Source of the DNA: a virus
Virus record (IMG/VR): IMGVR_UViG_3300006754_000009
Span: 1-64,000 of that record
DNA: 64,000 bases
Direction: 5' to 3' (one strand)
Shown piece after piece: positions 33,488 to 45,700 of this stretch; position 1 is the stretch's first letter; each line of letters begins with the position of its first letter. The notes below the pieces were generated by a model, which was not told the origin of the DNA, made no database searches, and saw only the letters and a program-made list of their open reading frames with translations. Position numbers and translations under genes: made by a program.

Positions 33488-36400
33488 ATGGCAAAATCTT
33501 TTAGAGTAAGAACAGAAGTAGGGAGGGATAAAAATGTAACTTTTGAATTAAATCAAGATTTTGATTTATTAGAAATATTAAGTTTATCTCTTACACAACA
33601 AGAAATCTACACACGTATGTGTTCTGATTTTGGTGTGGTATGCGGTAGAGTTGTAGCTAATAATGGTTTTGGTATTCCAAACGCTAAAGTATCCATATTC
33701 ATCCCACTAGAGACCGAAGACGAAAAAAATGAGGTTGTAAGGTTTTTATACCCATATAAAGAACCGTATGAAAAAAATGAAGACGGAAAAAGATACAACC
33801 TATTAAGTACGGAACCAAATTTTGATTGTCATGTTGCGGTAGGGACATTCCCCACACTTAAGTCGGTACTAACTCAACAAGAAGTTAAATACGTCTACGA
33901 AAAATATTATAAATTCACAGCTAAATCAAACGAGTCTGGAGACTTTATGATTTACGGGGTACCAACAGGTCCCCAACAAATAGTAATGGACGTAGATTTA
34001 AGTGATATCGGATGTTTTTCGATGCTTCCAGAAGACTTCAAACAAAAAGGAGCTCCACCATCTCAATTTGACGGACCTCGATTTAAAGATGACCCTGAGT
34101 TAGATTCTTTACCCCAAATTATAAATCAAACCAAAGTAGTTGATATAAGACCATTTTGGGGTGATGAGGAGACATGTAGAGCTGCAATAACTAGAATAGA
34201 TTTTGACCTAGGTAATTCTGGATTTAAATTAGAACCTACATCTGTGTTTATGGGTAGTACCGCTCAAGATACTGACAAAGATTCAGTAAACAAACAATGT
34301 AGACCTAAAAAACATATGGGTGAACTATGTAGTCTAATAACCACACCTGGGATTATAGATTGTATCCGATATACACCATTTTTAAAAGATGACGACACAG
34401 CTTTTCCTACTTATAATGGTGTTACGTATAGTGGGCCACCACTTGGGGGTAAAGTTCCTGTACTACAAAGACTTTATTTAGATAATGGTGGTAGGGTAAT
34501 AGATGAAACTGGTTCATTTTTAGTACATATACCTATGAATTTAGACCATGTTACCACAGATGAATTTGGTAAAATGATTTTATCTAACGACCCATCTAAG
34601 GGGGTTCCTACACGAGCCAGATGTAGATTTAGGGTTAGACCTGAACAAAGTAGAGGTACTGCACGACAAAGACGGTCAGCAGCCTATCTAGTACCTAATC
34701 TAAGAGAATATACCACTCAAAACAATGACGACGGTGATTGGCCAGGAATTGACCCTAGAAGTTATTGTTTCTCAACAGAATATAGTGATTATCATGGTTA
34801 TGCACAAAGACATTTAATGCCTGGTGCTGAAGATGAATTTTATGATATGACCTTTAATAGAGTATATACATGTGCTCAATTCCATGACCATGTTAAACAC
34901 GCAGGAAGAAGGCAGTTTATCGGGATAAAAGAAATTTTACCAGAAATGGACCAACAATGTTCAACATCCGCAATGTTTTTCCCCGTTAATAGTGCTGTGA
35001 GAAATGCAAAATTTATGATTTTCTTCATGAATTTTATATATGATTTTTTAGGTTTAATCTACATGGTTATAAATTTAATTATTAGTTTATTAGCCGCTAT
35101 ATTAGGTTTAGTATTAGGGATTGTTTTATTTATAATTTGGGCCGTATGCATGTTGTGGTGTGCAATTTATGGTATTGTAATACAATTTTCTTTAGGATGG
35201 CCTTTTAATACTACATGGGTTTTATTTAGGATGTCATGGTTTCTTTCCTCACCACCCAACATATGTGGACAAATAAATTTAACTGGATTTGGGTGCGGTA
35301 TACAGTGTGAATATTTTGGTTTAACTATTGGGTTTGTTTTATTTCAGTTACGACAAACCAAATATCCAGATTGTGAAAAGTGTAGTTGTAGACCTTCAGC
35401 GAGTGATGAATTCATAGCCCTAGCTGACATTGCACCGTGTCCAGACGCGGTTCCAGAGGAACCAGAACCAGGGCAAAATTCTCCATGTCCTGTAGGTAAC
35501 GCAACATTTAATAACTCAATGGGTATAGAAATGAAATGGAGTCATGACTGTTGTGGAACAGGAGACTATCTAACCTCACCTGAGACTGTCCAAGATACTG
35601 ATACTATTTGTTGTCATAATTCTTATGGTTATAATTCTGAACTATATTCTCCTAGCCATGAGTCTGACGGTTTTGCTGCTGGAGGATGTTATGTAAAAAT
35701 AGTGTGCTTTAACATTGCGTGTATTGGGTATAATTTAGATATGACAGTTCTATACGAATGGATGAAAAGAGAGAAAGTAGCCAGTGCTTTATGTAATGGT
35801 ATATTAAACTATTTCTGGGAAAATAGTTGGGTAAGTGGATTCTTATATCAGTTCCAGTTCAGAGCAAAATTGCAATTGACTGTTAATGGGTATACGGATT
35901 GGAGAGGAGAGACCCACGACACCTATATTACCGACTCAGATTTTTGTAGAAAAGTGGTGTACTTACATCCAGTAGATAATACATTTTATTATAGGTCAAC
36001 ACCATTCCAAGTCCAAAGTGCAGCAAAGGACGGACAATTCATCGGTGATACAGACGGAGTAATGTCATTATGGTTTGCAGGAGGAAATCAAAGTGATGAC
36101 TTACATGCATCCGGAGACATGGACCGACACATATATTTCCCAACAACCATGACGGATATGGGTTCTAGAAATCAGTGTATACAACAAATATGTTTAGACC
36201 CAAATTTTGCTGAAGAATGTTCAGTAACAGACCAAATAGGGAGTACTACATTCCAAGACATTACAGATTTAGTTTCTGACACTTATAATCTTAAGTTATA
36301 TGCTTTTAATTATACTTTATCTAGTATATTTGCTAGACCAGAAAAAGAAATTGGGGGTGATGTAGCACAAGCACTTATGCAAAATTGTATGTTAGGGGTA

Positions 36401-37081
36401 TTTGGGTATGAATCCAATATGAGTAGTACGATTTGTGACTGTACTGACCCAACACAAAATACATCATTGCCTATACCAGGTCTAGAATATCCACCCCCAG
36501 CAGTTCCTGATACACCATACGTTGAAAACGCATTAAATATAGCACCTGGACAACTTAATAGTGGAGGTCCTTTGCAGTGGACACCATTATTATTTACGGC
36601 ATCAACACCAACTATTATGAGTGGACAAGAGTTAATAAATTGTGTTACTCTTGATTTGTCCGCAACCACTCAACAAGTTCCTTTTTATCCATGGAGAGTT
36701 AGAGGTGGTGGAGGGTTTGGTGGTTTATATAATGATTGGCAAAATACGACTGGAGATTACCAAATTAAAATGTCAGTGCCTTTAGGGCCAATGTCAATTT
36801 GGCCAGCAATTGGAGTAACTCTCCCTACATGTTATTACGGTCCTTCTTGTCCAGGAAACCCTTCAATTGCCTCTGGGGAGTTTCAACATTATATGGGCCA
36901 TGCGGGAGGTAGTGGGTACCAACTACCAAACAATTATCCGTTAATGACAGACCAATCTGACAACAGTATGTGTTTTTCACAACCATTATTTTATTACTTC
37001 GGATTAAGACCAGGACAAACATCCTATAATACCTTCATTAGGTTATATGTTGATGAAGAATTAGCAGACGCAGTAATATAA
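33488..37081 (+). CDS. Large baseplate-type protein with internal hydrophobic hairpin
   Basis: 1197 residues. The N-terminal domain (about 1-180) contains VCGRVVANNGFGIPNAKVSIFIPLE, and later SGDFMIYGVPTGPQQIVMDVDL, a carboxypeptidase-regulatory-like (Ig-type) beta domain. Around residues 510-570 there is an unusually long hydrophobic stretch (FMNFIYDFLGLIYMVINLI, then a glycine-containing IVLFIIWAVCML segment) compatible with two membrane-spanning helices. Several Cys-rich parts follow (KCSCRPS, CCGTGDYL, TICCHNSYG, GGCYVKIVC). The gene directly follows gp6-like and is expressed with the fibre block, so it is likely the next wedge component (gp7-like position). The hydrophobic hairpin is not a feature of T4 baseplate proteins and suggests insertion into a membrane on infection. 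I infer this; no family was recognised for the whole protein. Confidence 0.75.
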   Translation: MAKSFRVRTEVGRDKNVTFELNQDFDLLEILSLSLTQQEIYTRMCSDFGVVCGRVVANNGFGIPNAKVSIFIPLETEDEKNEVVRFLYPYKEPYEKNEDGKRYNLLSTEPNFDCHVAVGTFPTLKSVLTQQEVKYVYEKYYKFTAKSNESGDFMIYGVPTGPQQIVMDVDLSDIGCFSMLPEDFKQKGAPPSQFDGPRFKDDPELDSLPQIINQTKVVDIRPFWGDEETCRAAITRIDFDLGNSGFKLEPTSVFMGSTAQDTDKDSVNKQCRPKKHMGELCSLITTPGIIDCIRYTPFLKDDDTAFPTYNGVTYSGPPLGGKVPVLQRLYLDNGGRVIDETGSFLVHIPMNLDHVTTDEFGKMILSNDPSKGVPTRARCRFRVRPEQSRGTARQRRSAAYLVPNLREYTTQNNDDGDWPGIDPRSYCFSTEYSDYHGYAQRHLMPGAEDEFYDMTFNRVYTCAQFHDHVKHAGRRQFIGIKEILPEMDQQCSTSAMFFPVNSAVRNAKFMIFFMNFIYDFLGLIYMVINLIISLLAAILGLVLGIVLFIIWAVCMLWCAIYGIVIQFSLGWPFNTTWVLFRMSWFLSSPPNICGQINLTGFGCGIQCEYFGLTIGFVLFQLRQTKYPDCEKCSCRPSASDEFIALADIAPCPDAVPEEPEPGQNSPCPVGNATFNNSMGIEMKWSHDCCGTGDYLTSPETVQDTDTICCHNSYGYNSELYSPSHESDGFAAGGCYVKIVCFNIACIGYNLDMTVLYEWMKREKVASALCNGILNYFWENSWVSGFLYQFQFRAKLQLTVNGYTDWRGETHDTYITDSDFCRKVVYLHPVDNTFYYRSTPFQVQSAAKDGQFIGDTDGVMSLWFAGGNQSDDLHASGDMDRHIYFPTTMTDMGSRNQCIQQICLDPNFAEECSVTDQIGSTTFQDITDLVSDTYNLKLYAFNYTLSSIFARPEKEIGGDVAQALMQNCMLGVFGYESNMSSTICDCTDPTQNTSLPIPGLEYPPPAVPDTPYVENALNIAPGQLNSGGPLQWTPLLFTASTPTIMSGQELINCVTLDLSATTQQVPFYPWRVRGGGGFGGLYNDWQNTTGDYQIKMSVPLGPMSIWPAIGVTLPTCYYGPSCPGNPSIASGEFQHYMGHAGGSGYQLPNNYPLMTDQSDNSMCFSQPLFYYFGLRPGQTSYNTFIRLYVDEELADAVI

Positions 37082-38877
37082 TGAGTAATCAAAAAAACAT
37101 AAGAATAGTAAAAGGTAGTTCTAAGTATAAAGGAGGACAAGATTTTGATGTATCTCTACAACCTTTATTAGCTGCGGAAAGAAGAACTCTAATACAAGGA
37201 GATAGAAATTTAGTATTAAATGTCGTAGACCAATTTAATTTTGAAAGAGATTACTCTAGCACATATAGAATGTACGGAAAGATAGATGTTTTATATCAGA
37301 ATATAATAACAGGTTCTACACAAGACCCAGACATGTTATCTAGTATGTACTTTGTGCCAGACTTTCAGGGATGCACTTCAATACCATGTATTGGACTACC
37401 ACCAGCAAAAACATTTGATTTTGTACCATTAGAACACTACGGACCAACAACCATGACCTCAATATACAGTGATTTATTATCGTATCAAGATAATTGGGTA
37501 TTATATATATCATACGTTTATTCATCCGACACAACCCAACCAATGCAATTTACTATAAGTCCAGGCCAAGGGGTAAAGTTTATATCTGGAGACGGTATAC
37601 CGTTTAAGAGTGAATTAGCAGAAATTAACGGAAAGGAAGTTTTTAGAATTATAACAGCAGCACCTCACGGAATATCTCCAGGTGAATATATGGAACTACA
37701 ACCAGAAGTAATACCTCAAACTACATCATTTGGTGGTATAGATTTTATTAGTAGCATTGATTTAAATCTAAATATAGATGGTGTAGCACACTCCAGCACA
37801 CAAACATTATTTGAAGTAGATTCTTTAGGTAATGGGTATGAAAATTCAGAAGAATATGTGATAAATATAAATACTAGAGGATTAATTGGGACTACTATTA
37901 ATGGTGGAGCCACACCATTCCCAAATACAGGTGTTGGTGTGATTAAAAGATTTGCTAATAGAGAGAATCCAGAGACTAAATCACAATATTACACTCATAT
38001 ACACAAACTTATAACCAATCCAACAGACTATACTTTAGGTAGAACGGGCTTTGAAAATGGAATATATAATAGAAAAGGTAGAGTATATAAGTCACGTAAA
38101 ACTCCACCCACATACCCCGCTAAAACAGTAATAAGGGAAGAATTTAAATCTTATTTATGGAATGTTAATGATGATATAGACCGGGAAAGTTATTTTGATA
38201 ATCTCAATAGACCTGTTATAGACTTATATCTAACTATTTTTCCAACTAATAAAAATCTAATGTGGGAGTACGCGAGTAGTAATTCACCTTGTGGGTATGG
38301 CTGGGGATGGAACTTCAAAAAAGATGGAACTATAGACCCTTTTATAGATAACGCCACCAATCCAACCTATATCATACAGACAAATAATAATGGGGTTGAC
38401 CCATTACCAGCGAGTGGTACGACTTATAGAGGAGCTTTTGTGGAATACAACCCGTACGAGTTAAAAGAAAGAATAATATCAAAAATAGGGCATTCATTAA
38501 AATTTAATCCTACAGCATTAAATTCGGGAGATTACATGTACCCCCAAATACAATCTAGATACAAATATAACCCCCATCATAGAATACCTATAAGAAAATT
38601 ATCTAACGGTATAAATTATAATGACACACTATTTACATCTCCACAGTACGCTACCTATTCTTCCATAGAAGGAACATTTAGATGGAGACCTATGTTACCT
38701 GTGGGTTATTTTGAGGAAGAAAAGAATGGTGTAGTTTATCCCTACTTAAATGACTCACATTACCCACATCATACACTAGAATTTATGATTGAGGCAGTAG
38801 GACCAATATTAACATTAAAAGAGCACTCAGCGAGTACGATAAACATATTAAATGCATACATGGATGGCTGCCAATAG
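37081..38877 (+). CDS. Virion structural protein of unknown function
   Basis: Not recognised. 598 residues. The start overlaps the preceding stop by one base (TAATG), a coupled junction. It has a beta-rich N-terminus (LQPLLAAERRTLIQGDRNLVLNVVDQFNFERD), Pro-rich repeats of VIPQ/TPLP-like turns, a GHSLKFNPTALNSGDYMYPQI segment, and few cysteines compared with its neighbours. No signal peptide, membrane helix or enzyme motif. Its place between the hairpin-containing baseplate protein and the Cys-rich repeat protein, on one transcript, makes a distal baseplate or fibre-attachment role likely. Confidence 0.75.
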   Translation: MSNQKNIRIVKGSSKYKGGQDFDVSLQPLLAAERRTLIQGDRNLVLNVVDQFNFERDYSSTYRMYGKIDVLYQNIITGSTQDPDMLSSMYFVPDFQGCTSIPCIGLPPAKTFDFVPLEHYGPTTMTSIYSDLLSYQDNWVLYISYVYSSDTTQPMQFTISPGQGVKFISGDGIPFKSELAEINGKEVFRIITAAPHGISPGEYMELQPEVIPQTTSFGGIDFISSIDLNLNIDGVAHSSTQTLFEVDSLGNGYENSEEYVININTRGLIGTTINGGATPFPNTGVGVIKRFANRENPETKSQYYTHIHKLITNPTDYTLGRTGFENGIYNRKGRVYKSRKTPPTYPAKTVIREEFKSYLWNVNDDIDRESYFDNLNRPVIDLYLTIFPTNKNLMWEYASSNSPCGYGWGWNFKKDGTIDPFIDNATNPTYIIQTNNNGVDPLPASGTTYRGAFVEYNPYELKERIISKIGHSLKFNPTALNSGDYMYPQIQSRYKYNPHHRIPIRKLSNGINYNDTLFTSPQYATYSSIEGTFRWRPMLPVGYFEEEKNGVVYPYLNDSHYPHHTLEFMIEAVGPILTLKEHSASTINILNAYMDGCQ

Positions 38878-39748
38878 AATACAAATAAAAGCATCAGACA
38901 CCAACAAAAAAATCACAATCCCGTTAGGTGATACATTTGATGAAGTAGGTAGAGAACAATTAATCAATATTTACGAAGAAGTAGAATTACAAGATAATAT
39001 TAATGTAATACAAGATTTTGAAACAACAAAATACGCTTTTAATAATTCTGTTAGTGGTGACTCAGTATACTATCAATTTGAATTCCTAGATGGTACAGGA
39101 ACTTATCAGAATAGTTTTTTAGATGTTGGGTTTACCCCCTTTGAGTTAGCAACAGAGGCAAAAGCCGTTACAAAAAGCTTCTTTAAATTTAATTTTTACG
39201 ATTCTCCCGACAGAAAACAACAGAAGATGGTATTCTCCAATATCATGCCTCTTAATAATTGTTTAAAAGGTGGTTCAGTACTAGTTGATGTAAACACAGA
39301 CCCCTTAGAATACTACAATCAAATTGCGAAGGACATAGTTCCACCAGTATGGAACTATTTTGAACCAAGAGTGAGACTTAGACCTAGACCTGGTGTTAAT
39401 GAAAATTATTATATTCATTGGTTTAAAAAAAGAGACCTATACGAAGGAAATGTATTTTATATGTCATGTCAATTTTTTAACGCTAAAACAGGAAAGATAA
39501 TGAGAATGATAAACGAAAGCCCTCCGATGCCTGTACCAACAGTATATAATTACATAGACTATTATTATTATGAAGTGATTCTTAAAATAGAACCAAACAC
39601 CACATATAATCCAAGGTTTAATTATAAAGTACGTAAATATAACGCATTAAATTATAATGCCGGTCAAGTAGGTATGGGTAGTGAAGTAGGAACTGGTTTT
39701 CCTCCGGGCCAACAACCAATAAAGTTTTATGAATATGTTAATCCTTAA
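38864..39748 (+). CDS. Virion structural protein of unknown function
   Basis: Not recognised. 294 residues from ATG 38864, overlapping the preceding gene by 14 bp. An in-frame ATG at 38852 would add four residues, so the start is uncertain. The product is beta-rich with aromatic stretches (QFEFLDGTGTYQNSFLDVGF; VYNYIDYYYYEVILKIEPN), lacks cysteine-rich parts, and ends with a Gly/Pro-rich tail. The last 30 residues (NYNAGQVGMGSEVGTGFPPGQQP) look like a flexible linker. It is coupled to the gene before it and precedes the 2636-aa Cys-rich gene by 3 bp, so they are probably assembled together. Confidence 0.7.
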   Translation: MAANRIQIKASDTNKKITIPLGDTFDEVGREQLINIYEEVELQDNINVIQDFETTKYAFNNSVSGDSVYYQFEFLDGTGTYQNSFLDVGFTPFELATEAKAVTKSFFKFNFYDSPDRKQQKMVFSNIMPLNNCLKGGSVLVDVNTDPLEYYNQIAKDIVPPVWNYFEPRVRLRPRPGVNENYYIHWFKKRDLYEGNVFYMSCQFFNAKTGKIMRMINESPPMPVPTVYNYIDYYYYEVILKIEPNTTYNPRFNYKVRKYNALNYNAGQVGMGSEVGTGFPPGQQPIKFYEYVNP

Positions 39749-39751
39749 TTT

Positions 39752-42700
39752 ATGGAAAGATTAAATTTTAGAGTAAAAAGAACAAACCCAGATATGTATT
39801 CTTCACTACCTTGTAGTGGTGGAACCAACTACTGGCCTATAAATTATAGTATAGACTGTTCTGGAATGAGTATGTATAACGCGACAGCTTCACAATTAAT
39901 GAATGCATTAAATGGTGATATAACTACTTTCCCTGAGGACTTACGACAATGCTCCTTAACTAACCCTTGTGTAATACTATGGGATTTAAATTATTCGGTT
40001 AGTACTGGTCATTGTACTAATATTGGAAATTACGCTTATAAAGCGTTTTATGGGTTTAATGTTCATGATAGTGCACCTACACAAGTAGTTACTGGTGAAA
40101 CCTATGATTATGTAATAACACTTTTCGAGTCATTATACGTAGATTTTAGTAAACCAATTAATACCACTTCTGACTATACCCTATCTTATATTATAGGGCC
40201 ATGTCACTGTGACCCTGGATTAGAAGAAAATCTAAATAACCTAACTTTATTGTTATCCCAAGACTTTAATGATATTGGACATTATAGTATATGGGACGGT
40301 AATATATTTCAGAAAGAAACATTTTCTAATTTTGTATTTACAGCGAGTACATTTGTTGTGGTACCTGGAGATACAATCCAAATATGGAACACTACTGATT
40401 TTAGTTACTATAAAGAGGTACAAGAATTGCCATATACTATTGATTGGGGTGATGGGAATAGTACAACACTTAATTTTTCTGTTGGTGGGGCTATAACAGC
40501 AGAAAACACCTATCCACCAGGCCCACCTATGGAGTATAGAATTACTATAACACAAGATAGCCCATGGGGACCAACTAGTGTGTCCCAAGTTATTACAGCA
40601 CCAAATTATAGTTATCCACAATTAGTTGCTACGAACCAGATACCCGCAAACAGTGCGTTAACTATAAATCCGTCTGGTGTAACGGTGGGTACAGGATATA
40701 CTTCAGGTCCATCTGGTGTTTTTGGTCAAAGTAATTATATCCCATGGGATACAGGAACACACATAGATGAATATAGTGGAATGACTCAATTCCCAAACTG
40801 TTTTGAAGTAACAGGTGTTACTACTAGTATGTTAGGGATATTCCAAACTTATACCACCTTAAATTCCCCAAATTTACCCCCCGGATATGTAATAGGTACT
40901 ATAGTACCAATTGGAGGTGATATTATAAATCCTATAACAAATAATATAGAAACCGGTATGTATGGGCAGATTAATTGGGCAGACCCAATTTATACAGGTT
41001 ACACCATTTCCTCAGCGAATAATGCTACCCCTATTCATTTTTATGATTTCCCTAATGGTATTACACTTTATGTAGCAGAAAGTTGTGGATTAGATGCTCT
41101 TGCTTTTGGTGCGTATGACTGTTTTAAATGTACCGTTGAGGATTGTGAGTATTGTGAAACTAAAGATGAGTATATAGATAGAATTACAGGGATTTGGACC
41201 CCCATCACATTTAATACACAACGAGGAGTATGGTCACCATATACCGATTATATGGTAGGAGATATAGTTTTTGATACTACATATAATACATGTTGTTGTT
41301 TTATGGCTGTAGCCGACATATTTCAAACAGGACTAACTCAGTCATTATGGTCAGGCACACCACCATCCGAAACTTTACAAGGTGTGTGGTACCAAAATAG
41401 TCTCCCTATAGCACATATTTGGGAAGCGTGTTCTCCTGAATGTGTAAATTGTCCTCCAGGAACCACTCTACCATGTGACGATACAACCTTCCCACATGTT
41501 AACTCACCTGTTGCACCATCCCCTAATGTTGGTAAAGCAGGTCTATTTCAAAATGGTTATTCTTACAGTGTTGGTGATTTCGTATTTGGTCAAGAAGGTA
41601 ATTGTTACCAAGCATTATCTGCTACTAGTGGTAATTACCCACCGACCGCATTTACCTCCACAACATATTGGGAATATGTGGGATGTTCTACTTGGATTTG
41701 TCCACAAGATTTAAATAACATACCAGTATTAAGTTGTGAATTAGTTCCTGGTACTGGAATAACAACCTCCACAAATGTAATTCAAGGACACCAATATTAT
41801 GGTGGTTGTTTAGATGATTTTGATGATGGAGAGTGTTATGCGGATAGATGGTTATGTCCAGGACAATATGGGTGTACTGGATGTACACAAATTGACTCTA
41901 CCCATTCTCTATATACTAGTTATGACCCAATGAACCCATTAGCGGGACCAGTATTTGCTAACTCCATAGATTGTGAAGGATGGTGTAACCCACCTGCATA
42001 TTCATGTACAACCCAACAATCCGCTAACCCTAATGCTTGTTGTACATTATTTTCATGTGCAGAAGATGATGCTAATATGACTCCAGGAGTATACACTTCT
42101 CTTGTTACAACCGTAGTAGCTTTAGTTCCACCCGTCCTACCTAATGGTTTAAATATGAATGAATGGTTAGCTATAAATGAAAGCTTTTATTTTACCGGAC
42201 CCCCAACAAATTTCAACTTACCAAATGTTTGTAATAGTGGAACAAATGGGGTAACACCTACTTCCTACGCATGGTCTACGTCAGCTTGTTGTAATTATGA
42301 GGGTTTTGATTATGAATGTTGTACTGGGTGTGTACCAGTTACTTTTGGTGGAGCTTATAACGATTTAGCGGCGTGTCAAACCGACCCAAATAATAATGGA
42401 GGGGCAACCCAACCATGTGGTTGGACGTGTGAAACCATAAACCAACCCTGTATACCATGTTATGATTGTTTCTGTGGTTACGCGGGATATGGATTTACAC
42501 AAGCTGGTTATTCAGCGTGTACAGCAGATTGTCAAGTAATAGAGTCAGCTTGGATATGTGATTGTACCAATAGTATGACCCCATGTACCTATGTAACTCC
42601 CGCTCCAGGACCGGTAGATAATGTAGTTATATTTAGCGGAAATGTTGCTGGTAGTATTTTATGTAATCAACTATGTCCATGTGATGCCGGTTGGGACTGT

Positions 42701-45700
42701 TTTATAGATGTCACCACCGGTCAGCCCACATATTGCCAAGATGGGGTTAGTGGCTATTATATGGCACAAAATGACCTAGGATTCTCAAATCCTAACCCAA
42801 ACTTTACGGGATATAGTGATTTTACAGCATGTTGTGAAGCAACGGATTGTTGTTTTGCTGATTGTGATATTACCGCTGCACCAGGAACAGAACCAGGTAA
42901 TCAAGTAGCCTTTCCTGGTGGAAACTGGCCTTGTTATTATATTCCTCAATTTCAACCACCTCAACCAGGACTGAACTGTGACCCCACTGGTCCACCTAAC
43001 TGGGGACTTCCATATTGTAATATGTTAGAGTGTACAAGTGCGTTAGCCTTAAACCCATTACCTCCTCCCGCACCAGCATATATATGTGATGTGCCTACAG
43101 TAGACGATTGTTACTGTGCATGTGATGATTATATGACCAATATTGGACAAGGAGGTACTGTACTTACATCACAAGGGCAATATGTAATTATGGGTAATTA
43201 TACATTACATGATATTGTATATCATTGGGACGCAGATTCACCATTATGTTGTTATGTGTGTATGTGTCCGTCATTAATGGGAAGCGCGGACTGTATAACT
43301 ACTTTTGATTGTAGTTGTTTTATTCCAGATGATGGTCCATCAACTGGTGGAGTCCCAAATTGCTGGGAACCATGTGGTGCAACTCCAGGGACAGCACCAA
43401 CAGGTTGTGACCCCTGTGGAATCGTACAAAGCAATACTTGGGAATGTACAACTAGTGGATGTTCAATGTCATCATGTATACACAACCCAGGTCTTACTCA
43501 AGAATCACAAAACTGTTATACTGGGAATACATGTGAAGGACACTGTAGAGCAAGTTGTTATTGTGAAAATGCAACAACTGATACAACCAATTGTGTAGTT
43601 TTACAAGATTGGATGAACAATACTAATACAGGTATATTTTTTGGTGGTTACCCAACGTGGCCCCCAGTACCACCAGGAGCTACCCACCCAGTTTATCCAA
43701 TGGCATCTTTAGATAATTGTCTTGCTATGTTATCTGTAATGGATTGTTGTCCAGGAGGGTCAGCGGATACGTGGTATTGTGATTGGACCTCTAATTGTGA
43801 GACCGTAGCTGGTAATGCAGGACTAGGATGTGTGATAATTCCCGCGGGAACCCCTGGTTATCCAGGACCATTTACCAGTCTTGATGATTGTGAAGATTGG
43901 TGTACTTGGGAATGTGGTTGCCCACCAAATGGATTAGGAACATGTGTATTTAACGCGTTATCGACCGCTGCAGTCACAGCAGGTTCAGCTTATGATTGTT
44001 GGTTGATGAATGGAGGTGATTGTGATTGTTGTGCCCCACCAGACGAATGGTGGTGTGACACCTATGGAGCTGCAAATGGGGATTATACAACAGCAGTACC
44101 TGCATCTGCCTGTAGACCCGGTAGTTATTATGGTGGAGCGAGTGTCCTACACCAACAAGGAGCAATCGGTCAATTAGCAGGAGGACCGTCCGACCCAGCT
44201 AATACTTATTTTGACGCACAAGTAACTAATAATTTTACAGGTATTGGATTTCCAGACCAATTAAGTTGTGAACAACAATGTAGATTCTGTTGTGATTGTC
44301 CTTCCCCACCAGGCACCGCTCATTGTAATGATGTAGACTGGGGAATTGCCACATGTACTTGTACACAGATACCAAGTGAATTAACACCGTTTTTCTGTGA
44401 ACAACAAACCACATTAACACCTCTTGGTTTTCCTTGTGTACCTTCAGCTACCACTGAATGGTGGTGTATAGATATTGTAGGATGCCAACCATACCTTTCA
44501 TCATCTCCACCATCATCATTTATTTCAGGACCACATATCGATTTAATAACTTGTCAGTCAGTATGTAGTTGGGCATGTGGAGATTGCATCAATGACTGTT
44601 TCTGCACCTTCCAAGCTTCACAATACTGTGTTCCCAATTATACAACTGAAGCCTTGTGTCAAACCGCAGTAGCCTCAGTAATAGTCTACGCGGGTGCAAA
44701 TAGTTGTTGTGAGTGTTATGAATGTTTTTCCACTGGAAGTATAAGCTATACATATTTTGATGACACACTAAATTCATGGCAAATTGGAAGTGTTACTGTT
44801 AGTCCATTCACTGGACCTGCTCCTATGTGGAATATGGGTACAAATTATTCTATAGGTGATGTGGTAATGTTTATATATGACGGAACACCATGTTGCTATG
44901 TAGCTGTAGATGATGACCCCTCAAATTTCTGGACTATAGACCCATATACTTATTACACTTACTACCAAAATGATTTAAATACAACAAATCCGGTATGGCC
45001 AGGACCAGCAGGACCTGGAACTAACGCAAATAATTCAGGTACTTTAGTATGGATTACATGTAACCCTAATTGTGTGACCGTACCTTCTATAACTTATGAC
45101 TGTATCCCAGGAGTAACAACACCTTCCCCTGGTGATTGCTCCAACATGACCTTGATACCTGGTGGTCTGATTGGTGCATTTTCAGCAATATTTTGGTTAT
45201 GTGACCCCGTAAACGGAGTACCACCAGCAACACCATTCTCAGATTATTATTATGAAAATTTGAGTTGGACTGGACTTGGTAGTCCTTGTTTAGACAGTAA
45301 CGGTCACGCACTAGCGTATCCGATAACTATGACTTTCCCAGTCTGTATTAATGACTCAGTTTTTGAGGCCGCATACATGCCTATGGTTTCCCACTCCAAA
45401 CAAGAGTGGGTTGACCACCTAGTTAATGCTGGGTTAGCAGCAAATGTTGGAATGGACTGGTGGGCATTAAGAGCATTACTTACAGCTGTATGTGGTCAGT
45501 CAAACATGATTGTAAGTAGTGACCACTGTGAATGCCCAACTACCTCATGTACTTGTGTTCCAGTAACAGGACCAGGAGGACAATACCCTGATAGTCCGTC
45601 ATGTAATCAAGCTTTATTAAGTGACCCTTGTTGTGGTTACTGGGAATGTATTCCAGGTGCCATGTGTAGTTGTGTGTTTAACAATACGCTAACAACATAT

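Noticed and set aside
41475-45311. Several His/Leu/Val-rich frames in both directions within the giant Cys-rich gene
   Set aside because: They come from repeated TGT/TGG/GGT codons read out of frame. No start signals or domain content.
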